Notes: generated from the letters alone by a model not told the origin. Shown: positions 8,633 through 18,042, numbered from the stretch's first letter. The stretch is 64,000 bases of DNA from Rhodospirillales bacterium (GCA_009694195.1 SHVQ01000006.1:31263-95262), one strand, 5' to 3'. Numbers and translations are program-made.

Positions 8633-9031
8633 ATGCTCGCGGCGGCGGCAAGCGCGGATGACGTTCCGCCTGTCCTGAGCCTTAAGGGCTCTTACCTCGG
8701 CATCCTCAAGACGGACGGCAAGATCGCCGACCTCAGGCTGACGGTCGATCTCGCGGGTGACACGCCGGAGAAGACCCACGTCTGGGCCATCATCGGCTCG
8801 TCCGTGCGGCGGCAACGTACCAACGAGGGCTATTGGATTCCATGGGACGGAAACCCCGAGACCCTGATTGACAATCATCTCTCCGTCACGAACGGCATGC
8901 TCGTCTTCAAAGTGGTGGACGAAGACATCGCGGCCGACAACTACGGGATCACGATCAACGTCGGGTACCGCACGCCGGCCGGCCTGAAATACGGCATGTA
9001 CGGCCTGGTGCCGAAGGAGCCTACGCCATGA
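8633..9031 (+). CDS. Small exported protein of unknown function
   Basis: 132 residues from ATG 8633. The true start is probably upstream: the frame is open back to 8519 and encodes a better signal peptide (hydrophobic RTIAVAAAFMLAAAASADD), but contains no ATG, GTG or TTG before 8633. A CTG at 8534 with AGGGGGG five bases upstream is a candidate start. The mature part (from about ADDVPP) is beta-rich, with no cysteines and no family I recognise; it ends YGLVPKEPTP. The stop overlaps the next ATG (ATGA at 9028), indicating translational coupling to the GlcG/HbpS-like gene. Likely a periplasmic or surface accessory of the electron-transfer cluster. Confidence 0.65.
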   Translation: MLAAAASADDVPPVLSLKGSYLGILKTDGKIADLRLTVDLAGDTPEKTHVWAIIGSSVRRQRTNEGYWIPWDGNPETLIDNHLSVTNGMLVFKVVDEDIAADNYGITINVGYRTPAGLKYGMYGLVPKEPTP

Positions 9032-11022
9032 CGGCCTTGCGGTCCTGGGGCCGATGGGCGGCGACCGTCGCCGTGGTCGCCGCGGCGTTCTGCGCCCCGC
9101 GCGGGGCGGCGGCCCAAAATCTTACCGTGAACGACGTCGAGCGCATCATTGCCGGGGCCGTGGCCGAAGCGCGCAGTCGCGGAAAACCCGCCTCGATCGC
9201 CGTCGTCGACCGCGTCGGAAACGTCCTCGCCGTCTTTCAGATGAACGGTGCGCCCGCGCGCGTGAGGGTAACTTCGAAGCGCGGCATTCCGCGGACCCAC
9301 GGGCTCGAGCAAGTCGAGGACACGTTCGTGACCATCGGCGCCGCCAACTCGCCGTCCAGCCGGCTTTCGGCGATCGCCAAGGCCGTCACCGGGGCCTATC
9401 TCTCGTCCAGCGGCAATGCTTTCACGACCCGCACCGCGAGCCAGATCGTTCAGGAGCACTTCAGTCCGGGCGAGCTCTTCGCTCCGAGCGGCCCGCTCTT
9501 CGGCGTCCAGTTCAGCCAGCTTCCCTGCTCGGATCTGTCGGTCCGCCAGGCGACCAACGGCGTTCCCGCCGGCGTCGTCAGCGCCACCCTCGGCCCCAAG
9601 CGCTCGCCCCTCGGCTTGTCGGCCGATCCCGGCGGTCTGCCCCTCTACAAGAACAACGTCGTCGTCGGGGGGATCGGGGTTGAGGCCGACGGGTTCTATA
9701 CCCTCGACAATCGCATCGAGGATTACGATTTCGACGTCGACGAAGTCATCGCGATCGCGGGCCAGCAGCGCTTCGAGCCCGACGTGAATTACCGGGCCAA
9801 CCGCATCTTCGTCGACGGACGCAGCCTCCGCTATACCGATACCCGGCCGACCGACCTCCAGACCAACCCCGTGAACGCCCCTGCGTTCGCGACGATCACC
9901 GGCGGCGTGGTCGGAGATCTTGCCAATGTTCAAGGGTATTTCAGCGCGGCCGGCGGGATCGTCGCGGGACAAACCTATGGGCAGGCTGCATCGGGGTTTG
10001 CCGCGGATCCCAACGGGACGTTCAATTTCGTCGGCCAAACGGTATTCGTCCTCTTCTCGGGTGGCGTCAACCGCTTCCCGCCGACCGCCAGCACGACACC
10101 CACCGTCGCCAACGGAGGCCTCACCGCCAACGAGGTCGCGACGATCCTCGGCAACGCCCTCAAGGTCGCGTTTGCCGGACGGGCGCAAATTCGAAGGCCG
10201 CTCAACAGCCATATCCAGGTCACCGTCTCCGTCGTTGACGCCAGCGGAAACGTGCTTGGCATGGCCCGAACCCCCGATGCGCCCATCTTCGGAACGGACG
10301 TTTCCTTGCAAAAGGCGCGGTCGGCCGCGTTCTTCTCGAACCCTGCCGCGGCGGCATACTTCGCGACCTACGACGCCAGCGGAACGCAGTTGGCGCCCTC
10401 GGCGGGGCAAAATGCCAACGGCGTGGTGATCGCCAATTTCTTGTCCGGAGTCCGCAACGTGTTGGGGCCGAACGCACTCTCCGATGGGATCGCGTTCGGC
10501 GCCCGCACGATCGGCAACCTCGCGCGCCCGTTCCTGCCGGACGGCTTCGAAGGTGCCGCAGCCGGCCCCTTGAGCCGGCCGTTCGACCGCTGGAGCATCT
10601 TCAACACGGGCTTCCAGCTCGATACCGTCTTCGATAACATCGCCCTCCACGTGCGCTTCGCAGACGCCGTCGGCGGCGCCATCGACACGGGCGCGACCTG
10701 CACGTTCTTCACGCAGTTTGCGACGAACCTGACCCGCCTTTCCAACGGGCTCCAAATATTCGCGGGCAGCGTGCCCGTCTATCGCCGCGGCGTCTTGATC
10801 GGCGGCGTCGGGGTCTCCGGCGACGGCGTCGACCAGGACGATATGGTCGGCTTTCTCGGCCTGAACGACGCGAGCGGGGCTCTTGGTACCGGCTTTTCCA
10901 ATGCGCCGCATAGCCTGCGGGCCGACCGCTTTGCGCCGGGCGGGGCGAACCTCCGATACGTTCAATGCCCGTTCAAGCCGTTTCTCAATTCCCGCCACCG
11001 CAATGCTTGCGACGGCAAATGA
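9028..11022 (+). CDS. Exported tandem GlcG/HbpS-like (haem-binding) protein
   Basis: 664 residues with an N-terminal signal peptide (cleavage near AAA-QN at 30). Two copies of the GlcG/HbpS (DUF336) fold can be traced. Copy 1 begins LTVNDVERIIAGAVAEA with IAVVDRVGNVLAVFQM and ends near VVVGGIGVEADG. Copy 2 begins LTANEVATILGNALKVA with VSVVDASGNVLGMAR, TDVSLQKARSAAFF and IGGVGVSGDGVDQDD. HbpS of Streptomyces binds haem outside the cell, and other family members are of unknown function. Each half is enlarged by insertions. The start and stop codons overlap both neighbours (ATGA at 9028 and 11019), so it belongs firmly to this operon; a role in haem handling or as an exported redox partner is inferred. 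Confidence 0.7.
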   Translation: MTALRSWGRWAATVAVVAAAFCAPRGAAAQNLTVNDVERIIAGAVAEARSRGKPASIAVVDRVGNVLAVFQMNGAPARVRVTSKRGIPRTHGLEQVEDTFVTIGAANSPSSRLSAIAKAVTGAYLSSSGNAFTTRTASQIVQEHFSPGELFAPSGPLFGVQFSQLPCSDLSVRQATNGVPAGVVSATLGPKRSPLGLSADPGGLPLYKNNVVVGGIGVEADGFYTLDNRIEDYDFDVDEVIAIAGQQRFEPDVNYRANRIFVDGRSLRYTDTRPTDLQTNPVNAPAFATITGGVVGDLANVQGYFSAAGGIVAGQTYGQAASGFAADPNGTFNFVGQTVFVLFSGGVNRFPPTASTTPTVANGGLTANEVATILGNALKVAFAGRAQIRRPLNSHIQVTVSVVDASGNVLGMARTPDAPIFGTDVSLQKARSAAFFSNPAAAAYFATYDASGTQLAPSAGQNANGVVIANFLSGVRNVLGPNALSDGIAFGARTIGNLARPFLPDGFEGAAAGPLSRPFDRWSIFNTGFQLDTVFDNIALHVRFADAVGGAIDTGATCTFFTQFATNLTRLSNGLQIFAGSVPVYRRGVLIGGVGVSGDGVDQDDMVGFLGLNDASGALGTGFSNAPHSLRADRFAPGGANLRYVQCPFKPFLNSRHRNACDGK

Positions 11023-12836
11023 ACATGCGCAGCGCCTCCGCTTCCGCCGCTCTCATCGTCGCTCTCGTGCTGCCTTTGGCCGCCGAAGCCGGCAAAGAGC
11101 TCATCAATACCAGCGCCGAGCCCGGCGAGGAAACTTTGGTCTCGCAGACGCGGCGGGCACCCCGCCGGCCGGCTCCGGAGACGACCATGCCGGAGATCGA
11201 CCCGGAGAAGGTGCCGCCGCCCGCGCCGCATCTCCCGCGCGAGTTCCTCCCCATTCCCGACCGCTGGCGGCTCGTCGATATGCTCGGGGTCCCCGATCGC
11301 TGGTGGGATCCTTACAACCAGAACACCCTCAAGGGCGATCGGCCGATCTTCGGCAAGGATTGGTTCATCAATCTCGCGGCCATCTCCGACAGCGTGGCGG
11401 AGCCCCGCCGCCTCCCGACCGGGCGGAGCGCCGCCGGCACGAGCGGCCCCGGCGCCAACGACGTTTTCGGCAACGGCGATCAGTTTATCTTCAGCGAAAA
11501 TATCATCCTGAGCGCGTCTTTGATCAAGGGCAACACGGCCTTCAAACCGCCGGACTTCGAGTTCCGCATCACGCCGGTGATCAATGTCAACTACGCGACG
11601 GCGGAAGAGGCGGGCGTGTTGAAGCGCGATCCGCGCTCGGGGACTCACCGGTACGACAACCATATCGGGATGCAAGAAGCGTTCGCCGACGTGCATATCC
11701 GCAACGTCTCCGACCGCTACGATTTTGATTCTATCCGTGTCGGCATCCAGCCCTTCTCGTCGGATTTTCGCGGCTTCCTCTTTCAGGACAACCAGCTCGG
11801 CGTCCGGCTGTTCGGCAACCGCGACAACAACATTTTCCAGTACAACCTCGCGTGGTTCCGCCGGCTCGACAAGGACACGAACAGCGGGCTCAACGATCTC
11901 GGGAAGAAGTTTCGCGAGGACGACGTCTATATCGCCAATCTCTACATCCAGGACGTGCCGGTCGTCGGATTCACCTCTCAGTTCACGGTCGTTCACAACC
12001 GCAACACCGAGAACGACCGCTTCTTCAACGACAACGATTTTCAGGAGCGGCCGGCGGCGATCGGCGACCAGCGGAGCCGCGACTATCACGTGACATACCT
12101 CGGGTTCAACGGCGATGGTCACTTCGGCCGCGCCAACTTGACGGTCTCCGCCTATTACGCCTTCGGCCGCGACAGCCACAATCAGTTTGCCGGCGGCGTT
12201 GCGGGCGTGCCCGCGGATATCAGCGCCTATTTCTTCGCGGCGGAGCCCTCGGTCGACTTCGATTGGGTGCGGCTCCGGGGCTCGTTCCTCTACGCGAGCG
12301 GCGACAGCGATCCGTTCGACGACAAAGAGGGCGGATTTGACGCCATCTTCGAAAACCCGCAGTTCGCGGGCGGCGACACCAGCTTTTGGATTCGCCAGGG
12401 CATTCCCATGGTCGGCGGCGGCGGCGTCAACTTGACTCAGCGGAACGGCGTGCTTGCGGATCTCCGGACGAGCAAAGAGCACGGTCAGTCGAACTTCATC
12501 AACCCGGGCTTGATCCTGGCCGGCTTCGGCGCCGACTTTGACCTGCTGCCGCAGCTCAGGCTCTCGACCAATGTCAATTCGCTCTGGTTCGCCAATACGA
12601 CCGTGCTGGAGACGCTCCGCAATCAGGGGGAGATCGAAAAGCACATCGGATACGACCTCTCGGCCGCGCTCACCTACCGCCCGTTCCAGACCCAGAACGT
12701 CGTTTTCAGGTTGTCCGGCGCGCTCTTCATCGCCGGTCTCGGATTCAAAGACCTGTTCGTGTCCTCTGCCGATCCCACGGGAACCGGCAAGGACATCTAC
12801 TATTCGGTGCTTGGAAACCTCGTCCTTGCCTACTAG
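11019..12836 (+). CDS. Putative outer-membrane beta-barrel (porin partner of the multihaem cytochromes)
   Basis: 605 residues from ATG 11019, which overlaps the previous stop. A signal peptide covers about residues 1-24 (ALIVALVLPLAAEA). After a Pro-rich segment the protein alternates polar and aromatic/hydrophobic residues in strand-like stretches (FRITPVINVNYA, VRLRGSFLYASGD, LTVSAYYAFGRD), is rich in Asp/Asn/Gly turns, has no haem motif and ends in an aromatic residue (GNLVLAY), the usual BAM signal. I infer an outer-membrane barrel that could wrap or position a cytochrome, as MtrB/PioB-type porins do, but I see no specific MtrB motif such as an N-terminal CXXC. The next gene, 13 bases on, encodes a decahaem lipoprotein. 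Confidence 0.65.
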   Translation: MNMRSASASAALIVALVLPLAAEAGKELINTSAEPGEETLVSQTRRAPRRPAPETTMPEIDPEKVPPPAPHLPREFLPIPDRWRLVDMLGVPDRWWDPYNQNTLKGDRPIFGKDWFINLAAISDSVAEPRRLPTGRSAAGTSGPGANDVFGNGDQFIFSENIILSASLIKGNTAFKPPDFEFRITPVINVNYATAEEAGVLKRDPRSGTHRYDNHIGMQEAFADVHIRNVSDRYDFDSIRVGIQPFSSDFRGFLFQDNQLGVRLFGNRDNNIFQYNLAWFRRLDKDTNSGLNDLGKKFREDDVYIANLYIQDVPVVGFTSQFTVVHNRNTENDRFFNDNDFQERPAAIGDQRSRDYHVTYLGFNGDGHFGRANLTVSAYYAFGRDSHNQFAGGVAGVPADISAYFFAAEPSVDFDWVRLRGSFLYASGDSDPFDDKEGGFDAIFENPQFAGGDTSFWIRQGIPMVGGGGVNLTQRNGVLADLRTSKEHGQSNFINPGLILAGFGADFDLLPQLRLSTNVNSLWFANTTVLETLRNQGEIEKHIGYDLSAALTYRPFQTQNVVFRLSGALFIAGLGFKDLFVSSADPTGTGKDIYYSVLGNLVLAY

Positions 12837-12849
12837 GTCCAATACGGTC

Positions 12850-15800
12850 ATGGCGCACCGCGCGTGGGTCCTTATCGGCGTCGCGTTGGCGCTGGCCGGC
12901 TGTCTTCCCGAAGTCATGGGCCCGCGACCCGCCCAGGCGCCGACGGCGCCCCCGGCCCCCCGCGCGCAATCGGCGGAAGAGGCGGCGGCCAAGAGCAGCG
13001 GCTGCTTGACCTGCCACACGGAGACCGATTCCCCGAGCATGCATGCGAGCGCCCTCGTCAATCTCGGGTGCGCCGATTGTCACGGCGGGGACGCGACCGT
13101 CGTGCGGAAGTCCGGCGAAGACATGCAAGCGATGGCGCGCGCACACGTCATGCCGCGCCACCCGAAGGAATGGGATTTCCCCAGAAGCCGCAACCCGGAA
13201 CGCACGTACACGCTTCTCAACCGCGAGTCTCCGGAATACGTCCGGTTCATGAACCCGAGCGACCTCCGGGTGGCGCGCGAGGCCTGCGGGGCCTGCCACC
13301 TCCCGATCATCCAGGCGGTCGAGCGCAGTCTGATGTCGACCGGGGCTATGTTGTGGGGCGGCGCCGCCTACAACAACGGCATCCTGCCCTTCAAGCGATA
13401 CGCCTTCGGGGAAGCGTACACGCGCGACGGTCAGGCGGCGAAGCTCGTCAATCCGATCCCGCCCGATGAAAAAATGACGCGGCGGGGAATTCTGCCGGAG
13501 CTGCTGCCGCTGCCGCCCTGGGAGGTCGTCCCGCCGGGCGACGTGTTCCGCGTCTTCGAGCGCGGCGGGCGCAACATCGTGACCCAGTTCCCCGAGGTCG
13601 GGCTGCCGAACGCGTTGGGACAGCTTCAGCGCCTCGAAGAGCCCGGCCGCCCGGATATCAGGCAGTCCAACCGCGGTCCCGGCACGGGCCTGCGGATCGC
13701 GGTGCCGATCATCAACGTCCACAAGACGCGCCTCAACGATCCGGTCTTGTGGTTTCTCGGCACCAACGACCAGCCCGGCGACTACCGGTCCTCCGGCTGC
13801 GCCTCATGTCACGTGATCTACGCCAATGACCGCGATCCGCGCCACTCGGGGGCCTACGGCCGCTTCGGTCATGAGGGCAAGACGGCGACCGTCGACCCGA
13901 CAATCCCGAAGATCGAAGAAGGCCACCCCATCAAGCACGTCTTCACGAACGCGATCCCGACCAGCCAGTGCATGGTCTGCCACATGCACCAGCCCAACAT
14001 TTTCGTGAACAGCTATCTCGGCTACACCATGTGGGACTACGAGTCGGACGCCCCGCACATGTGGCCGAAGGAGCAGAAGTACCCGAGCTCTTCCGAGATG
14101 CACTCCATCCTCGAGCGCAATCCCGAAGAGGCGGCGATCCGCGGCAAATGGGGCGACCCCACGTTTCTCAAAAATGTGAGCAGCCTCAACCCGAAGCTCA
14201 AGGACACGCAGTTCGCCGACTACCACGGCCACGGCTGGAACTTCCGCGCCGTCTTCAAGCGCGACCGCAAAGGCAACCTCCTCGACAAGCAAGGCGCTCA
14301 AGTCGCCCCCGACGATCCGGACAAATGGCTGAATGCCGTGCATCTCTCGAGCGTGCACGTGGACGTCGGCATGCACTGCGTCGACTGCCACTTCTCTCAG
14401 GACGCCCACGGCAACGGCCACATCTACGGCGAGGTTCCCGCCGCGATCGAAATTCGCTGCGCCGACTGCCACGGGACAGCCAGCAGCTATCCCACACTGC
14501 GGACGTCCGGGCCCGCGGCGCCCCCGGTCGGCACCGACCTCGCGCTGAAGCGCAACCCGGACGGCCGCAGGCGCTTCGAATGGCGGGGCCCCGAGTGCGA
14601 CAAGGCCGTCGATCAGCCGCGCGACTGCCGGCTTTTCCAGCGCTCGATCCTCGATCCCCAGCTCGAGTGGGAGATGAGTCTGGTCAAGGACACGATTCGC
14701 CCGGAGCACCCGTCGTACAACGAAAAGGCGGCCCGCGCGAAGCTCATGGCGAAGGGCGCGCCGAACATGCAGTGGGGACCGGGCGTCGCGAAGGCGGACC
14801 GGGCTCACAAGGAGGAGGAGATGGAGTGCTACACCTGCCATCTCTCCTGGACCACGTCCTGCGCCGGCTGCCATCTGCCGATCCAGGCCAACTGGAAGAC
14901 CGATCGGCACCATTACGACGGCGGCGAGACACGCAACTTCGCGACCTATAACCCGCAAGTCGCGCGCGACGATATGTTCCAGCTCGGCCGGCACGCGAGC
15001 GTCAAGGGCAATACCATCGCGCCGATCCGTTCGTCCTCGGCGCTCGTGCTCTCCTCCCAGAACGTGAACCGCGAGCGGATCTATATTTCCCAGCCCCCGG
15101 TCTCCGCGAGCGGTTTTTCCAGCCAGGCGTTCGCGCCCCATTTCCCCCATACGGAGCGGAAGACGGAGACGAAGACCTGCACCGACTGCCATCTTTCCCG
15201 GGCGGGCGACAACAACGCGATCATGGCCCAGTTGCTGTTGCAGGGGACGAACTTCGTCAATTTTGTCGGGCCCATCGCGTGGGTCGGTCTCGAAAGCGGC
15301 GTCGAGGGGGTTCGCGTCGCCGAGTACGACGAGCCGCAGGCGGTGATCGGGAGTTACCTGCACCGTTACGCCTACCCCGACTGGCACCGCGATCACGAGG
15401 CGCGCGGGCGGGCGCTGGCGGAAAGCTACAGCCACGGCGGGGGGCGAGCCGGCTGCGTTCAGGTGCGGGGCGAGTATCTTTTCGCGGCCGAAGGCGGGAA
15501 GGGGATGCGCGTCTACGACGTGGCCTCGATCGCGAACAAGGGCATCTCGCAGCGCATCATCACCGCGCCATTCTCGCCCATGGGCCAGGACACCCACATC
15601 GCCTCGGCCAACGCGACGTGCGTGGCGCTTCCCACCAACCAGCCGATTCACCCACCGCGCAACCGCGGAGAGCTCATGCGCGGGGTGAACGAGGAACAGC
15701 CGTTTCACGCCATCTACAACTACGCGTTCGTCACCGATGCGGTCGAAGGCCTGATCGTCACCGAGGTGAATACCCTGCAGGACGGAGAGGCTCGCAACAA

Positions 15801-16617
15801 TTTCGTCGCCCGCGCGCTCACGTGGAACGAAGGCGGCTTCCTCACCGGGGCCCGCCACCTGACGATCGCCGGGACGCATTTCTATGTCGCGACGCCCCGG
15901 GGCGTGGTCGTGCTGGACATGAACGACCCTTTGCGGCCGCGCGTCGCCGCGACGATCGACACGCCCGATGCGCGTTCAACGGCCGTTCAGTTCCGCTATC
16001 TCTTCGTGGCGGACGGGCGTGGGCTCCAGGTGGTCGATATCACCGATCCCGAACGGCCGCGGATCGACCCGCAAGCACGGATCCCCATCGCGGACGCCCG
16101 CCGCGTCTATGTGGCCCGCACGTTCGCTTACGTGGCAGCCGGCGCCGAGGGCCTGATCATCGTCGACGTGGAGCGGCCGACCGCTCCCCGCGCCTTTAAG
16201 GCCTTCGCCGCGGACGGCCGCATCCGGGACGCTTCCGACGTCGTCGTCGCGACCACGAATGCCTCTCTCTTCGCCTATGTGGCCGACGGCGCGAACGGCC
16301 TGCATGTCCTGCAACTCACGTCGCCCGACAGCCAGCCGAATTTCTACGGCTTCAGCCCCGACCCTGTCCCGGAATGGATCGCCACGCGCAAAACCGCCAA
16401 GCCCGCCCGGGCGCTTTCGAAGCCGCTCGACCGCGACCGCGCCGTCGACGAATCGGGCAACCAGATCGCGGTGTTCGGGCGGCTCGGCTCGCGCCCGTTC
16501 ACGCGGAAGGAGATGGAGCGCCTCTATCTTGGGCCCGATGGCCGGCCTTGGGTCGTCACCGATGAGGGCCGCCGGGAGGATTATGTGGAAGGCCGCCGGC
16601 CCGTGCCCACGCGCTGA
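12850..16617 (+). CDS. Decahaem c-type cytochrome lipoprotein with LVIVD beta-propeller
   Basis: 1255 residues. I chose ATG 12850 because it starts a perfect lipoprotein signal (LAGC, C18 acylated); the frame extends further upstream without meaning. Ten CXXCH motifs: CLTCH, CADCH, CGACH, CASCH, CMVCH, CVDCH, CADCH, CYTCH, CAGCH, CTDCH, spread over about residues 51-780. The last 400 residues contain repeated LVIVD-type blades (GMRVYDVA, GLIVTEVN, GVVVLDMND, GLQVVDITDPERP, GLIIVDVERP, GLHVLQLTS), a beta-propeller typical of exported or surface proteins. It is likely anchored at the outer membrane, perhaps outside the cell after passage through the barrel or by the neighbouring T2SS, and could be the terminal reductase or oxidase of the chain. 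Ends 20 bases before a convergent cytochrome gene. Confidence 0.85.
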   Translation: MAHRAWVLIGVALALAGCLPEVMGPRPAQAPTAPPAPRAQSAEEAAAKSSGCLTCHTETDSPSMHASALVNLGCADCHGGDATVVRKSGEDMQAMARAHVMPRHPKEWDFPRSRNPERTYTLLNRESPEYVRFMNPSDLRVAREACGACHLPIIQAVERSLMSTGAMLWGGAAYNNGILPFKRYAFGEAYTRDGQAAKLVNPIPPDEKMTRRGILPELLPLPPWEVVPPGDVFRVFERGGRNIVTQFPEVGLPNALGQLQRLEEPGRPDIRQSNRGPGTGLRIAVPIINVHKTRLNDPVLWFLGTNDQPGDYRSSGCASCHVIYANDRDPRHSGAYGRFGHEGKTATVDPTIPKIEEGHPIKHVFTNAIPTSQCMVCHMHQPNIFVNSYLGYTMWDYESDAPHMWPKEQKYPSSSEMHSILERNPEEAAIRGKWGDPTFLKNVSSLNPKLKDTQFADYHGHGWNFRAVFKRDRKGNLLDKQGAQVAPDDPDKWLNAVHLSSVHVDVGMHCVDCHFSQDAHGNGHIYGEVPAAIEIRCADCHGTASSYPTLRTSGPAAPPVGTDLALKRNPDGRRRFEWRGPECDKAVDQPRDCRLFQRSILDPQLEWEMSLVKDTIRPEHPSYNEKAARAKLMAKGAPNMQWGPGVAKADRAHKEEEMECYTCHLSWTTSCAGCHLPIQANWKTDRHHYDGGETRNFATYNPQVARDDMFQLGRHASVKGNTIAPIRSSSALVLSSQNVNRERIYISQPPVSASGFSSQAFAPHFPHTERKTETKTCTDCHLSRAGDNNAIMAQLLLQGTNFVNFVGPIAWVGLESGVEGVRVAEYDEPQAVIGSYLHRYAYPDWHRDHEARGRALAESYSHGGGRAGCVQVRGEYLFAAEGGKGMRVYDVASIANKGISQRIITAPFSPMGQDTHIASANATCVALPTNQPIHPPRNRGELMRGVNEEQPFHAIYNYAFVTDAVEGLIVTEVNTLQDGEARNNFVARALTWNEGGFLTGARHLTIAGTHFYVATPRGVVVLDMNDPLRPRVAATIDTPDARSTAVQFRYLFVADGRGLQVVDITDPERPRIDPQARIPIADARRVYVARTFAYVAAGAEGLIIVDVERPTAPRAFKAFAADGRIRDASDVVVATTNASLFAYVADGANGLHVLQLTSPDSQPNFYGFSPDPVPEWIATRKTAKPARALSKPLDRDRAVDESGNQIAVFGRLGSRPFTRKEMERLYLGPDGRPWVVTDEGRREDYVEGRRPVPTR

Positions 16618-16637
16618 CGGGGTGTCGAGGAGCAGAC

Positions 16638-17990
16638 TCAGAACTGCGGCACGGTCGCCTTGAAGGCGCTCAAGGCCTGGACGAACGCCTGCGGCTTGTA
16701 TTCTTCGTCCTTATCGAGCGTCGCGTTGCACTTCTCGAGGGCGGCGTTCATGGCATCGAACTGCTTCTTGTCGATGACCCCGATGTCGCGGAGCGCGTTG
16801 ATGATCGAGCTCAGTGCCATCGCGGCCTGCTCGGCGCCCGGATAATCCACGTATTCGCCGCTCATCCCGAAGGCGAGCACGCCGTTGAGGAGGGCACGCA
16901 CATCGTCCTTCCCGAACGTGTGCTGGGCGAAGCGCCGCACCAGATCGTCGGTCGTTTTCCGGAGCGCGCGGGCGCGCTCGATCATCGCCTCATGCCCCTC
17001 GGTCGACGCTTTGTGAAGGGCGAGGACATTGCCGGCGAACGTTTTCGCCAGCCCGCCGTCGATGTGCTCGAGGACGATCCGCACCATCAGGAGGTTCGAG
17101 TCGTTGATGCGCGGGATGCCGGGCCCGAGCCCGACGCTCGCCCGCGGCGCCCACTTGAGGCCGCTCATGGTGCGATGGCAGGAATAGCAGTCGAAGAAGA
17201 CGAATTCCGGGAACGCGCCGTCGCGGCCCCGTTTCGGGTCGGTCATGGCATCCAGCATCATCGAGATCGCCATCGCCTGGCCGACCGCCCAGGTCTGGAC
17301 GCCGCTCCAGGTCCCTTTGCGCCGCCGATAGTCGGCATCCACCTTATGATGAGCAGGCTGGATCGCCGTGAAGGTGTCGAGCTCGAAGCTCATGCGCGGG
17401 TGGCCCGCGCCCATGATCCGATGGGTGACGAAGCGGGTCGCGTCGCCGAAATGACAGGAGAGGCAAAGCCGCGCACGGTTGACAGGGTTGGCGTTCGGAT
17501 AAAGGCCGTTCTCGACGTTGCGCTGGTGCGTCGCGTTGGCCGAGATGTGGGTCCCGATCCAGCGCCCGGCGCCGCCGTGGCAGCCTTCGCAGCCGACGCC
17601 GTCGGACAGCTGGAATGTCGGATGTCGGCGCGCTTGCGGCACGTTGTCGGCGTGACAGTCGAGGCAGATGTCGGCCTTGTGGGCGGCCTCGAGGCCGAGG
17701 TTCTTGGCGATCCGCTGCGAGCGCTGGCCCAAGAGAACCTGATACGCTTTCGCGTGTTTATCCTGCCGGGTCCAGGTGATGTACTCGTTCTGCAGGATGT
17801 TGGAATTCGGCCACGCCTCGACGGCGCCGTGGCAGGTGCTGCCGGCGCAGGTCGCGACGCCCATATGGACGTCCTTGTCGGCGAACGGCACCGCCGGATC
17901 GGCGCTCCGCACGGCCGGTGACGCAACCGCCGCATACGCCGCCACGGCCGCCGTCGCGATCGTCAAACGTCGTAAAAGGCCGGCAGTCAT
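16638..17990 (-). CDS. Periplasmic multihaem cytochrome c (c554-like)
   Basis: 450 residues with a signal peptide (LTIATAAVAAYAAVASPAVRS-ADP). Four CXXCH motifs (CLDCH, CEGCH, CLSCH, CYSCH) follow an N-terminal CAGSTCH, a CX4CH spacing that a few multihaem cytochromes use for haem attachment. The first half resembles the cytochrome c554 family (WxxS...D.HA.AY pattern, GVGCEGCHGG, HP.MSFELDTF). The last 170 residues are helical and haem-free. It reads toward the decahaem lipoprotein gene (convergent) and away from the T2SS operon. A run of G (GAGGGGGGGG) directly precedes the ATG. Probable role: soluble periplasmic electron carrier of this island. Confidence 0.8.
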   Translation of the reverse strand: MTAGLLRRLTIATAAVAAYAAVASPAVRSADPAVPFADKDVHMGVATCAGSTCHGAVEAWPNSNILQNEYITWTRQDKHAKAYQVLLGQRSQRIAKNLGLEAAHKADICLDCHADNVPQARRHPTFQLSDGVGCEGCHGGAGRWIGTHISANATHQRNVENGLYPNANPVNRARLCLSCHFGDATRFVTHRIMGAGHPRMSFELDTFTAIQPAHHKVDADYRRRKGTWSGVQTWAVGQAMAISMMLDAMTDPKRGRDGAFPEFVFFDCYSCHRTMSGLKWAPRASVGLGPGIPRINDSNLLMVRIVLEHIDGGLAKTFAGNVLALHKASTEGHEAMIERARALRKTTDDLVRRFAQHTFGKDDVRALLNGVLAFGMSGEYVDYPGAEQAAMALSSIINALRDIGVIDKKQFDAMNAALEKCNATLDKDEEYKPQAFVQALSAFKATVPQF

Positions 17991-18042
17991 CCCCCCCCTC
18001 GCTCGTTTTCTCGATTATCGCCCCGTCGATGCCGGTGGGAAA

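Noticed and set aside
8941..10998. 685-codon minus-strand frame opposite the GlcG/HbpS-like gene
   Set aside because: Antisense shadow of a high-GC gene; the plus frame has a signal peptide, GlcG repeats and overlapping start/stop codons.
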